A DNA stretch of 64,000 nt from positions 62,001 through 126,000 of the forward strand of contig CAYTVL010000007.1 of the NCBI GenBank assembly GCA_964441775.1, read 5' to 3'. Positions 42,117 through 49,576 of the stretch are shown here, piece after piece. A program made the position numbers and the translations under genes. The DNA is from SYOC01 sp964441775 (GTDB taxonomy: Bacteria > Desulfobacterota > Binatia > Bin18). Under the pieces are notes generated by a model that searched no databases, had not been told where the DNA came from, and was given only the letters and a program-made list of their open reading frames with translations. Positions within the stretch are counted from its first letter, which is position 1. Every line of letters starts with the position of its first letter.

Positions 42117-44123
42117 ATGAAAAACCGATTAGCGATTCAGGCGTTCTTCAGCGCAGTCACTATAGCCTTCCTCGTGTTTTCTCTCAGTTACCTTCATGCA
42201 AAATCGAACGAGGGTGGAAATGGCTCCAGCAGCGGCAGCTCCAGTAGTGGCGGATCGAGTAGCGGCGGCTCCAGCAGTGGTGGCCACAGCAGCACATCGA
42301 GCAGCGGCGGAGGCTCCGACGATGATGACCACGAGGGCGGCTCTAGTAGCTCCAGCAGTGGGGGGTCCAATAGCAACAGCTCTAGTAGCGGTTCGAGCAG
42401 TAGCAGTGGCGGAGGCTCCAGCAGTGGGGGGTCGAACAATAATAGTTCCAGTAGTGGTGGCTTCGGTGACGAGGGCTCTAGTAACGGCGGCTCCAGTAGT
42501 AGTTCCAGCAGTAGCTCTGGTGGTGCTGGCGGTGGTGCTGGTGGTGGTGGCGGTGGTGCCGGTGGCAGTGCCGGTGGTAGTGCTGGTGGCGGCTCCAACA
42601 ACAACAGCTCCAGTAGCGGCTCTAACAACAACAGCTCCAGCAGTGGCGGTTCCGAGAAGGACGACCATGAGGGTGGCTCTAGTAGCTCCAGCAGCGGATC
42701 GAGTAGCAGTTCGAGCGGCAGCTCCAGCAGTGGCAGTAGCTCCAGCAGCAGCTCTAGCAGTGGGGGCCATAGCAGCACGTCGAGTAGCAGTGGAGGCTCC
42801 GGCGATGATGACCATGAAGGGGGTTCTAGCAGCAGTAGTGGATCAAGCAGTGGTGGATCAAGCAGCGGGGGGTCGAGCAGTAGTTCCAGTAGTGGGGGCC
42901 ATAGCAGCACGTCGAGCAGTAGTGGCGGCTCCCGCGATGATGACCACGAGGGGAGTTCTAGCAGTAGCTCTAGTGGCTCCAGCAGTGGGGGGTCTAACAG
43001 TAGTTCCAGCGGTGGGTCCAGCAGCGGCGGCTCCAATAGCAGCAGTTCCAGCAGTGGTGGTAGCTCTAGCGGCTCCAGCAGCAGTGGCGGCTCCGACGAT
43101 GATGACCATGAGGGGAGTTCTAGCAGTAGCAGTGGCTCCAGCAGTGGTAGTTCCAGCAGTGGCGGCCATAGCAGCACGTCGAGTAGCAGTGGCGGCTCCG
43201 ACGATGATGACCACGAGGGGAGTTCTAGCAGTAGCTCTAGTGGCTCCAGCAGTGGTGGCTCTAACAGCGGCAGCTCCAGCAGTGGCAGTAGCTCCAGTGG
43301 CTCCAGTAGTGGTGGGTCCAGCAGTAGCAGCTCCAACAGCAGCAGTTCCAGCAGTGGCAGTAGCTCCAGCAGTGGTGGGCCGGGCGCCAGCTCCAGTAGC
43401 AGCTCTAGTAGTGGGGGCTCCAACAGCAGCAGTTCCAGCAGTGGCAGTAGCTCCAGTAGTGGTGGGTCGAGCACCAGCTCCAGTGGCGGCTCCAGCAGCG
43501 GGGGCTCGACTGCCGGGACGCCGACTATGCAACTAGATATTGCAGGAGGACACTATGTCAACGGCGCTCCCGGAGCAACTCATGCTGGAGGAGAGCATTT
43601 CACTCTGTATGCGTTGTTAAATCCTGGGGATAATGAAGAGCTAAAGAACGCGTTGTTACAGGATACGTTTGCGGTTGTCACCACTTTACTGCCCCTGCCG
43701 GGAGACAATTCGCCAAATCTCGGCTCGTTTGAATTTGCGGGGCAAACGATCAACGTTCCTGGTCTTGTGCCCTTCTCTATCCAATTCCCCTTTACATTTG
43801 ATCCACAGCACTTCACGACGTCTTACGACGCCCCAACCGATCCATTCCCTCTGGCCCACAACTACCTTACTGACATTGTCAATGGAGGCATGTATTATGC
43901 CCCGTTCATAGTGGACACCACTAACTTGAACAACCTCTATGATCTCCATTTTCATCTGATCGATCTCACTTCTCCATCTTATGAGGCGCTCAACGATCAC
44001 GATGCGCAGAGCATCAACGGTGGCGTCAATCCGATCCCGGAACCAGCCTCAGTGTTGTTGCTGGCCTCCGGCCTGGCGGGCTTGGAAATTCTTCGTCGTC
44101 GCAAAAAAGCAAAGAAGCGCTAA
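42117..44123 (+). CDS. Ser/Gly-repeat PEP-CTERM protein with six Asp-His-Glu modules
   Basis: The product has 668 residues. Signal peptide: about residues 1-29. Residues about 32-460 are nearly all Ser, Gly and Asn with repeated modules: six short acidic blocks ending DDHEG and four GGHSSTSS stretches. From about 465 to 640 an ordered domain contains HYVNGAPGATHAGGEHFTLYA. The tail is PIPEPASVLLLASGLAGLEI and RRRKKAKKR, a PEP-CTERM sorting signal. AGGAGAGGT precedes the ATG. The repeats could extend the protein from the surface and bind divalent metal; both are inference. A weak GG-N10-GC match lies at 41998-42011. Confidence 0.85.
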   Translation: MKNRLAIQAFFSAVTIAFLVFSLSYLHAKSNEGGNGSSSGSSSSGGSSSGGSSSGGHSSTSSSGGGSDDDDHEGGSSSSSSGGSNSNSSSSGSSSSSGGGSSSGGSNNNSSSSGGFGDEGSSNGGSSSSSSSSSGGAGGGAGGGGGGAGGSAGGSAGGGSNNNSSSSGSNNNSSSSGGSEKDDHEGGSSSSSSGSSSSSSGSSSSGSSSSSSSSSGGHSSTSSSSGGSGDDDHEGGSSSSSGSSSGGSSSGGSSSSSSSGGHSSTSSSSGGSRDDDHEGSSSSSSSGSSSGGSNSSSSGGSSSGGSNSSSSSSGGSSSGSSSSGGSDDDDHEGSSSSSSGSSSGSSSSGGHSSTSSSSGGSDDDDHEGSSSSSSSGSSSGGSNSGSSSSGSSSSGSSSGGSSSSSSNSSSSSSGSSSSSGGPGASSSSSSSSGGSNSSSSSSGSSSSSGGSSTSSSGGSSSGGSTAGTPTMQLDIAGGHYVNGAPGATHAGGEHFTLYALLNPGDNEELKNALLQDTFAVVTTLLPLPGDNSPNLGSFEFAGQTINVPGLVPFSIQFPFTFDPQHFTTSYDAPTDPFPLAHNYLTDIVNGGMYYAPFIVDTTNLNNLYDLHFHLIDLTSPSYEALNDHDAQSINGGVNPIPEPASVLLLASGLAGLEILRRRKKAKKR

Positions 44124-44133
44124 CCTTGGAGAG

Positions 44134-44153
44134 GCGACTACTGCGGTAGTCGC
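44134..44153 (+). terminator. Hairpin after PEP-CTERM gene 2
   Basis: GCGACTAC (44134-44141) pairs with GTAGTCGC (44146-44153), 8 bp with a 4-base loop, 10 bases after the stop codon. A C-run rather than a T-run follows, so termination efficiency is uncertain. Confidence 0.5.
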
Positions 44154-44353
44154 CCCCCTGCCTCATCCTCATTAGTGGTGCAGCGCCGGCGCACGGCGCT
44201 CTTTCATTTCACCCGCACTCTTTCCGCCGCTTTCCACGCCATGAGCGCAAAGCCTCCTATGCCGTTTACATGAAAAAAGGACCGCGTATATTCTATCGTC
44301 TAAGCACGTGGACAATCGCCGCCGGAGAACGAAAGTGAATAAGGAGAGCGAGT

Positions 44354-45796
44354 ATGCCGGTACAGCAATTTGCATCGATGACGAAAGATTTCCCGACCTT
44401 TGATTGTGACGCTCATGTTACCGAGCCCCCCTGGATTTGGGAGCGGGCGAAAGACTGGCTCACTAAAGATGAACTAGAGGCGCTCAAAACCACCATGTGG
44501 TTCGACGCCGAAACCAAGCAGCTTATCGTCAACGGCACGGCAGGCACGGGTCTAGGGTCTCAACGCATCGGTGGTACAGCCGGGGTTGTGAACGTCCTTA
44601 CTTCGGCAGGACCAGGGCTCAAGCACAATATCCAACGCGCCCTCAACGTGCGCAATCTCAATCCCAAGACCGCTCTTAGCAAAGAACAGGTCAATTATAT
44701 TGACCATAAAGGCTCCTACGAGCCCGAGGCGCGCCTGCGCGACATGGATGTCCAGGGCATCGACCAAGTGATGATTATCCCCACGGACATTGACACCTAT
44801 CCTTGGCTCCAGAATGCGGTCGGCGCCAAAGCTATGTGCAAGGCGTACAACGAATGGGCGTATGAGTATTGCCAAGCAGACCCTGAACGTCTGTACTTTG
44901 CAGCCCTGCTCCCGATGCAAGATCCTGCCTTTGCCACCCAAGAACTGTACCGAGTGGCGGCTAAGGGTTGTCGCGTAGGCTTGGTGCGTCCCATCGACGC
45001 GATGGGCAATTATCCGATTCAGCCTAAGTACGAGCCTCTGTGGCGCGCCATGGCGGAAACCGGCGTCGTTTATGGCATGCATCCCTTTCCGGCAATGGGG
45101 ACGCTCAAGCCGCCGGGCTATACCGAGCAATACTCCGGCGCAGAGCTGATTGGTCGTACCGTGTTTACCTCAGGCCTTCCGCATTTCTTCCTCACCAACG
45201 TACAAAACTTCCAGGCCGAGGCGGCCTTGTGGGTCACGTCCGTATTGCTGTCAGGCTTCTTTGATCGGCACCCCCATCTTAAAGCGGCAGTATTTGAAGC
45301 GTCTTCCACCTGGCTGAGTTTTCTCCTAGACGAATGTGACAAAATCTACAAACTCTACCGCAATGAGCGGCAGATGCCCCGGCTGAAACGCCTGCCTAGC
45401 GAGACCTTCTTCGAGCATTGTGTTACTGGCTTTGAAGGCGACGAGGCCCCGCCGTCGCGCCTGCCGGAGTTCTACCAAGACATCCTGGCTTGGTCGTCTG
45501 ATGTCTACCATCACGACGGCGACGATGCGTGGCGGGCCATCGAAACCATGCGCAAGTGTGAGTTACCCGAACCTTACCAGGCGAAATTCCTCGGAGAAAA
45601 CGCGCGGAAAATGTACCGTATCCCTGCTCCCAGGACGTTTATCCGTGATCGCGTGACCCAGATTGAACGGCCAGACTGGTGGCCTACGGCTGAGGAAGTC
45701 AAGCGAGCCCTGGAGCCTGAGGCCGCGATTGTCCGCCGCTATGGCGAAGGCGCGCACCGCGTGAACGGCCACACCCGAGAAGGAGCTCGCACATGA
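44354..45796 (+). CDS. Amidohydrolase 2 family protein (first of coupled pair)
   Basis: The product has 480 residues, with AAGGAG upstream of the ATG. TFDCDAHVTEPPWIW is the N-terminal metal motif, and AWSSDVYHHDGDDAW near the C-terminus keeps the conserved Asp (Asp383). QGIDQVMIIPTDIDTYPWL and HPFPAMGTLKPPGY lie in the barrel. The gene overlaps the next one by ATGA, so the two related proteins are made together. The family includes decarboxylases and hydrolases; the substrate is unknown. Confidence 0.88.
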   Translation: MPVQQFASMTKDFPTFDCDAHVTEPPWIWERAKDWLTKDELEALKTTMWFDAETKQLIVNGTAGTGLGSQRIGGTAGVVNVLTSAGPGLKHNIQRALNVRNLNPKTALSKEQVNYIDHKGSYEPEARLRDMDVQGIDQVMIIPTDIDTYPWLQNAVGAKAMCKAYNEWAYEYCQADPERLYFAALLPMQDPAFATQELYRVAAKGCRVGLVRPIDAMGNYPIQPKYEPLWRAMAETGVVYGMHPFPAMGTLKPPGYTEQYSGAELIGRTVFTSGLPHFFLTNVQNFQAEAALWVTSVLLSGFFDRHPHLKAAVFEASSTWLSFLLDECDKIYKLYRNERQMPRLKRLPSETFFEHCVTGFEGDEAPPSRLPEFYQDILAWSSDVYHHDGDDAWRAIETMRKCELPEPYQAKFLGENARKMYRIPAPRTFIRDRVTQIERPDWWPTAEEVKRALEPEAAIVRRYGEGAHRVNGHTREGART

Positions 45797-47085
45797 CAAC
45801 GACAAGACGTTTCGCCGTTTTTGACGCTGACACGCACATCGTGGAGCCCCGGGAGATCTGGGACACCTACCTGGAGCCGGAATATCGCACCCTGGGCAAA
45901 CACGCGCTGTGGCGGGAAGATGGCGAGTACAACTCTTATCTCAAGGTCAATGGAAAGATGTGCCGGGATACAATGAACCCAAACATTCCCCGACACGCGA
46001 TTTGGCGGCCAGGCATGACGTGGGACCAGGTTGGCGACCTCGATCCCAATACGCGACACGCCGCGAACGAAGGGGCGTCCAACCCCCAAGCTCGGCTTAA
46101 AGATATGGATGCGATGGGCGTGGACCAAGCGTTTTTGTATCCGACGTGGTTTGCCGAAGGATTCCATCTCGTGGAAGATCCTGATGTGGCCTATGCTCTA
46201 GCTCGTGCGTATAACAACTGGATGGCGGACTTCTGCCAAGCGGCGCCGGAGCGGCTTTTTGCCGCGGCCATGATTCCGCTGCAGAGCATGGACTACACGG
46301 TTGCAGAGTTACGACGCATCGTCACGATCCCCTGTTTTCGCGGCGCGTTTATCCGTCCCATGTTTCTTGAAGGTCATTATTTCACGCATCCCTACTATGA
46401 CCCGCTGTGGGCCGAACTGGAACGGCTGGGGATAACGGCGGCAGTACATCCTACGCCTGGGCTCTGGAATCCAGAATGGACTTCACATGGACCGTTTATC
46501 GAGAAAATACGAGACCGATTTCACCAACGCACCTTCTTGGTCCAGGCTGGCGGCGGTCCTGCAGCCGGTGGAGGCAACGGACAGAATATCTCCTTTTTCG
46601 CCTCACCGCCGCTCGGTCATCCCATGTCCCCGGTGCTGTCCTACTGGCTGGATAACCACATGTTTGTAGCGTCCACGCTGATCGGGTTTACCGTGATGCA
46701 ACGCTATCCGCAGCTCAAAGTGGTGGTGTCGCATGGCAAGGCGTCGTGGATGGAAGAAGTCATCGAAAAGATGGAGGCGTCCACCCGCGTGGTGCCACTG
46801 CTACATTACTACCCTGTACGGACGGACCCCGAAGTGATGTGGGAAGAAGGGCATGTCTTGCTTGGCTTTGACGCCGAGGAACGGTTGATTCAGAAGTTGC
46901 CGCAGCAGTTCGCGGAAAAAATTGTCTGGGGCTCGCGCTATCCGCATCAGGACACCACCAGCGCCTGGGACGCCATCCAGACTCTCACGCAAGCTCACGT
47001 TGATGAACCCCTCATGTTCCGCATGCTGGGTAAGAACGCCGCCGATCAGTTTGGTGTTAAACTGACGCAGAAGGTTGGAGCCTAA
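45793..47085 (+). CDS. Amidohydrolase 2 family protein with Asp-to-Arg substitution (second of coupled pair)
   Basis: The product has 430 residues. FDADTHIVEPREIWDTYLEP is the N-terminal motif, and MGVDQAFLYPTWF and AAVHPTPGLW are barrel elements. The C-terminal metal/catalytic Asp of the family (GSDYPH) is replaced: the sequence reads WGSRYPHQDTTSAW with Arg382 (CGC at 46936-46938). The upstream partner keeps Asp at the equivalent place. The protein may be inactive, a regulatory subunit, or use a changed chemistry. ATGA overlap with the upstream gene couples translation. Confidence 0.85.
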   Translation: MTTTRRFAVFDADTHIVEPREIWDTYLEPEYRTLGKHALWREDGEYNSYLKVNGKMCRDTMNPNIPRHAIWRPGMTWDQVGDLDPNTRHAANEGASNPQARLKDMDAMGVDQAFLYPTWFAEGFHLVEDPDVAYALARAYNNWMADFCQAAPERLFAAAMIPLQSMDYTVAELRRIVTIPCFRGAFIRPMFLEGHYFTHPYYDPLWAELERLGITAAVHPTPGLWNPEWTSHGPFIEKIRDRFHQRTFLVQAGGGPAAGGGNGQNISFFASPPLGHPMSPVLSYWLDNHMFVASTLIGFTVMQRYPQLKVVVSHGKASWMEEVIEKMEASTRVVPLLHYYPVRTDPEVMWEEGHVLLGFDAEERLIQKLPQQFAEKIVWGSRYPHQDTTSAWDAIQTLTQAHVDEPLMFRMLGKNAADQFGVKLTQKVGA

Positions 47086-47103
47086 CGAACAGCGAATGAA
47101 TGC

Positions 47104-47128
47104 GTAGGAGCGAAACGGGCGCTCCTAC
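47104..47128. terminator. Palindrome between convergent genes
   Basis: GTAGGAGCG (47104-47112) pairs perfectly with CGCTCCTAC (47120-47128) around a 7-base loop. It sits between the rightward amidohydrolase and the leftward small gene, overlapping the stop codon of the latter (47125-47127). It could act as a bidirectional terminator. The GTAGGAGCG arm also resembles known dispersed extragenic palindromes. Confidence 0.5.
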
Positions 47129-47430
47129 AAGCGCTCACTCCACGCAGAGACCGCTGCGCGAAACTCCGCGAGAGGAACGCGATACGCGGGGCTCGTCTCA
47201 TCGACCAAATCTTCAATAAGTGCACCGTTAGCAGAGAGCTCCAAACGGTACGCATTACCGATACGCTCCCACGTGGGCAAAGCGCCAGAGGCCACAGCGT
47301 CAACCTGCTTGAGCAGCTCCTCGGCCCACTGTGGACTCTGCTGAATATCCATCACCAGAAACGCAACTACTCTCTCGTGCGCGGGATCTTTTTCTCTTTG
47401 GCCTAGCCAGCGAAACGGAACATCAGCCAT
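47125..47430 (-). CDS. Small protein, candidate immunity partner of the EndoU-like nuclease
   Basis: From the ATG at 47430 (GAGG upstream) the product has 101 residues with no signal peptide. VPFRWLGQREKDPAHERVVAFLVMDI and LVDETSPAYRVPLAEFRAAVSAW are the most ordered parts, suggesting a mixed alpha/beta domain. I recognise no family. It starts 5 bases after the stop codon of the EndoU-like gene, as expected for an immunity gene. The antitoxin/immunity role is inference from position only. Confidence 0.55.
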   Translation of the reverse strand: MADVPFRWLGQREKDPAHERVVAFLVMDIQQSPQWAEELLKQVDAVASGALPTWERIGNAYRLELSANGALIEDLVDETSPAYRVPLAEFRAAVSAWSERL

Positions 47431-47435
47431 AGTGA

Positions 47436-48038
47436 TTACCTCAGAGGGAACGCAGTGTTGACATTGCCATTGCCAAGCAGCGCAAACGCGATGGTAAAGT
47501 TCGTGTGATCCGTCGCCTCGCAGTAGTCTGCTCCTCCATCGTGGGGAGCGTTCAGACCGCAATGCGCCCATCCCGGCGCGCCGTGAGGACAGTGGGCCAC
47601 GCGATGCTTCACCGCATAATCGATCGAAGCCAGCACTTGCACCTGGGTGCAGCTATCGGGATACAACGTTGACGCCTTCGACGGATGCGCATGACCAGCG
47701 TAATGCCAGTTGCCGCCGTAGACGCCTTTGGCGTTTGGCGCTTGGGTCACGGTAAAATTGGCGACCGTCGCGGGAGTCTGTCCTCCCGGGCGGGAATGGA
47801 ACCCTTTGGGCTTATTGTGACTCCATTCCCCACAGAAGATATGCGTCTGATTCACCGGCGGCTGCGTAGTGGACCAATGAGGCAAACTTGAGCAGTCGAT
47901 TTGCGCTCGTGCAGGTGCGGCAAGGAATATCACTGCGCAACCTCCTATGAGCAGAGCAATCCTGACGAATGGCAATCGGGGCCGATCATATCTCGGCCTT
48001 CCTGCATACGCGCGGTGAGATGTATTGTTGTTCTCCAT
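47436..48038 (-). CDS. Secreted EndoU-like nuclease domain protein
   Basis: The product has 200 residues; AGGAGG precedes the ATG. A Sec signal ends at ARA (residues 43-45). The mature part resembles bacterial EndoU RNases: HIFCGEWSHNKPKGFHSRPGG with His81 as the likely first catalytic His, a Gly-rich middle with His112, His116 and His118 as candidates for the second, and KASTLYPDS with the Lys and Thr/Tyr expected at the active site. Six cysteines in the mature part (49, 69, 130, 150, 160, 173) fit disulfides in an exported protein. Known EndoU toxins occur in contact-dependent inhibition systems; here it is free-standing. Confidence 0.68.
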   Translation of the reverse strand: MENNNTSHRAYAGRPRYDRPRLPFVRIALLIGGCAVIFLAAPARAQIDCSSLPHWSTTQPPVNQTHIFCGEWSHNKPKGFHSRPGGQTPATVANFTVTQAPNAKGVYGGNWHYAGHAHPSKASTLYPDSCTQVQVLASIDYAVKHRVAHCPHGAPGWAHCGLNAPHDGGADYCEATDHTNFTIAFALLGNGNVNTAFPLR

Positions 48039-48309
48039 AGTGACGCCTCCTTGCGAATCTGAATCCTCTCCACTTTCTATGAAAAACTATGAAAACTCTT
48101 AGTAAGCCTGCCCAACATAAAGCCAAGCAATGCGAGAGGCAACCTTTCCTCCTTCTCAGGCCGCGAATATTTCTTGGTCACGCCATTAGAAGTTCTCTGT
48201 AAGAGCACAGTGACGCTAGGCTTCAATACCAGACCCTGATCCTCTTTCACGTACTTGGCGCCGGGGAAGCTGCGAACTTTGAAAATATAGTGTAAGAACT
48301 GCATAAGCC
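48039..48309. other. Intergenic region between divergent EndoU and RND operons
   Basis: These 271 bases should hold the promoters for both units. No clear box is visible. A minus-strand reading of about 75 codons (48077-48304) lacks a ribosome binding site and family resemblance, so I do not call it. Confidence 0.4.
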
Positions 48310-49554
48310 ATGAATTTGTTGAACCCCTTAAGATTATTGTTTGGAATGAAACCGCAGCGTATGACGACAGCATTTCGTATGTTTTTTCTCTTAGCACTTG
48401 TTTGTCTCTTCGCGGGATGTCAGGGCCAGTCTGGCCCCAAACCAATGGCGCCGCCGCCACCGCCGGAGGTCCTTGTGACCGAGGTCATCCAGGAGGACGT
48501 GCCTATCTATTTCGAGTGGATCGGCACCACTGAAGGCAATGTGAATGCGCAGATTCGCCCGCGCGTACAAGGCTCCCTGCAATCACGAGAATACAAAGAA
48601 GGCTCTCTTATCAAAGTCGGGCGACTGATGTTCACCATCGACCCGCGCGAGTACCAAGCTGCGCTGAATCAGGCCCTGGGCGACCTACGCCGGGCGGAAG
48701 CGAACCTCGGTAAGACCCGACTCGATGTCGCTCGTTACACGCCTCTGGCGAAAGAGGGCGCCATCAGCCAGCAAGAACTTGACAACGCCATACAAGGGGA
48801 TCAGGCCAATAAAGCGTCGGTCGAAGCCGCGCGCGCGGCGGTGGAACGGGCTGAACTCAACCTCAGTTGGACGAAAGTCACTGCCCCAATCAACGGCATC
48901 GCGGGTATTTCCGTGGCGCAGATCGGTGACCTGGTGACTCCGAACACCATCCTGACCACGATTTCTCAAGTTGACCCAATCAAAGTGTATTATCCCATCA
49001 GTGAGCAGGAGTATCTACACTTCGCGCAGAGAATCCGCGAAATAGAAGAAGGACGGACTGACGCAACGCCGGTGCTGGAATTAACTTTGGCGGATGGCAG
49101 CATCTACCCGAAACGGGGCACGTTTAGTCTGGCCGATCGCCAGGTTGACCTGCGGACCGGCACGATCACCGTCCAAAGTGTGTTTCCGAATCCCGAAAAT
49201 ATTTTGCGGCCTGGACAATACGCCAAGATTCGCGTGGCTGCGGAAACCAGAAAAGGAGCGCTGCTCGTGCCCCAACAAGCCGTACAGCAAATTCAAGGCG
49301 GGCATCAAGTCGCGGTAGTGGGAGAAGGAGACAAAATAGACCTCCGCGCAGTGAAAGTGGGAGAACAAGTCGCGGTGAAAGTAGGAGAACAAGTCAAAAA
49401 CATGTGGATCATCATGCAAGGACTGAAGCTAGGAGAGCACGTCGTTGTGGAGGGAGTGCAGAAAGTACGAGCCGGCATGACAGTGAAGCCGAAGCTGGCA
49501 TCGGCGCAACCAAACCCCGTCCAAGTCGTGGAGCCCCCCCGCAGCGGCACGTAA
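48310..49554 (+). CDS. RND efflux periplasmic adaptor lipoprotein (AcrA-like)
   Basis: The product has 414 residues. A lipoprotein signal ends LVCLFAGC (Cys near residue 37), and the mature protein starts in the periplasm. GTTEGNVNAQIRPRVQGSL is the beta-strand of the barrel-sandwich region, EGSLIKVGRLMFTIDPREYQAAL the lipoyl-like half, then an alpha-hairpin and TKVTAPINGIAG, the second lipoyl half. ATGs at 48346 and 48361 are alternative starts; all keep the lipobox. It should pair with the RND permease 22 bases downstream. No outer-membrane TolC-type gene is in the window. Confidence 0.92.
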   Translation: MNLLNPLRLLFGMKPQRMTTAFRMFFLLALVCLFAGCQGQSGPKPMAPPPPPEVLVTEVIQEDVPIYFEWIGTTEGNVNAQIRPRVQGSLQSREYKEGSLIKVGRLMFTIDPREYQAALNQALGDLRRAEANLGKTRLDVARYTPLAKEGAISQQELDNAIQGDQANKASVEAARAAVERAELNLSWTKVTAPINGIAGISVAQIGDLVTPNTILTTISQVDPIKVYYPISEQEYLHFAQRIREIEEGRTDATPVLELTLADGSIYPKRGTFSLADRQVDLRTGTITVQSVFPNPENILRPGQYAKIRVAAETRKGALLVPQQAVQQIQGGHQVAVVGEGDKIDLRAVKVGEQVAVKVGEQVKNMWIIMQGLKLGEHVVVEGVQKVRAGMTVKPKLASAQPNPVQVVEPPRSGT

Positions 49555-49576
49555 CAGAGAGAGGAGACGCGGTACA

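Noticed and set aside
42194..43474. Long minus-strand Leu/Pro/Glu-rich reading frame and alternative plus-strand Ala/Val-rich frame opposite the Ser/Gly tract
   Set aside because: The AGY/GGY triplet repeat keeps all frames open; only the frame with a signal peptide and PEP-CTERM tail makes sense as protein.
42210..43510. Possible CRISPR or minisatellite array
   Set aside because: Repeats have no constant spacer-repeat length and stay in frame with one protein; this is coding low complexity.
48077..48304. Small minus-strand gene between the EndoU-like and RND genes
   Set aside because: No ribosome binding site, no family resemblance and overlap with a likely promoter region.
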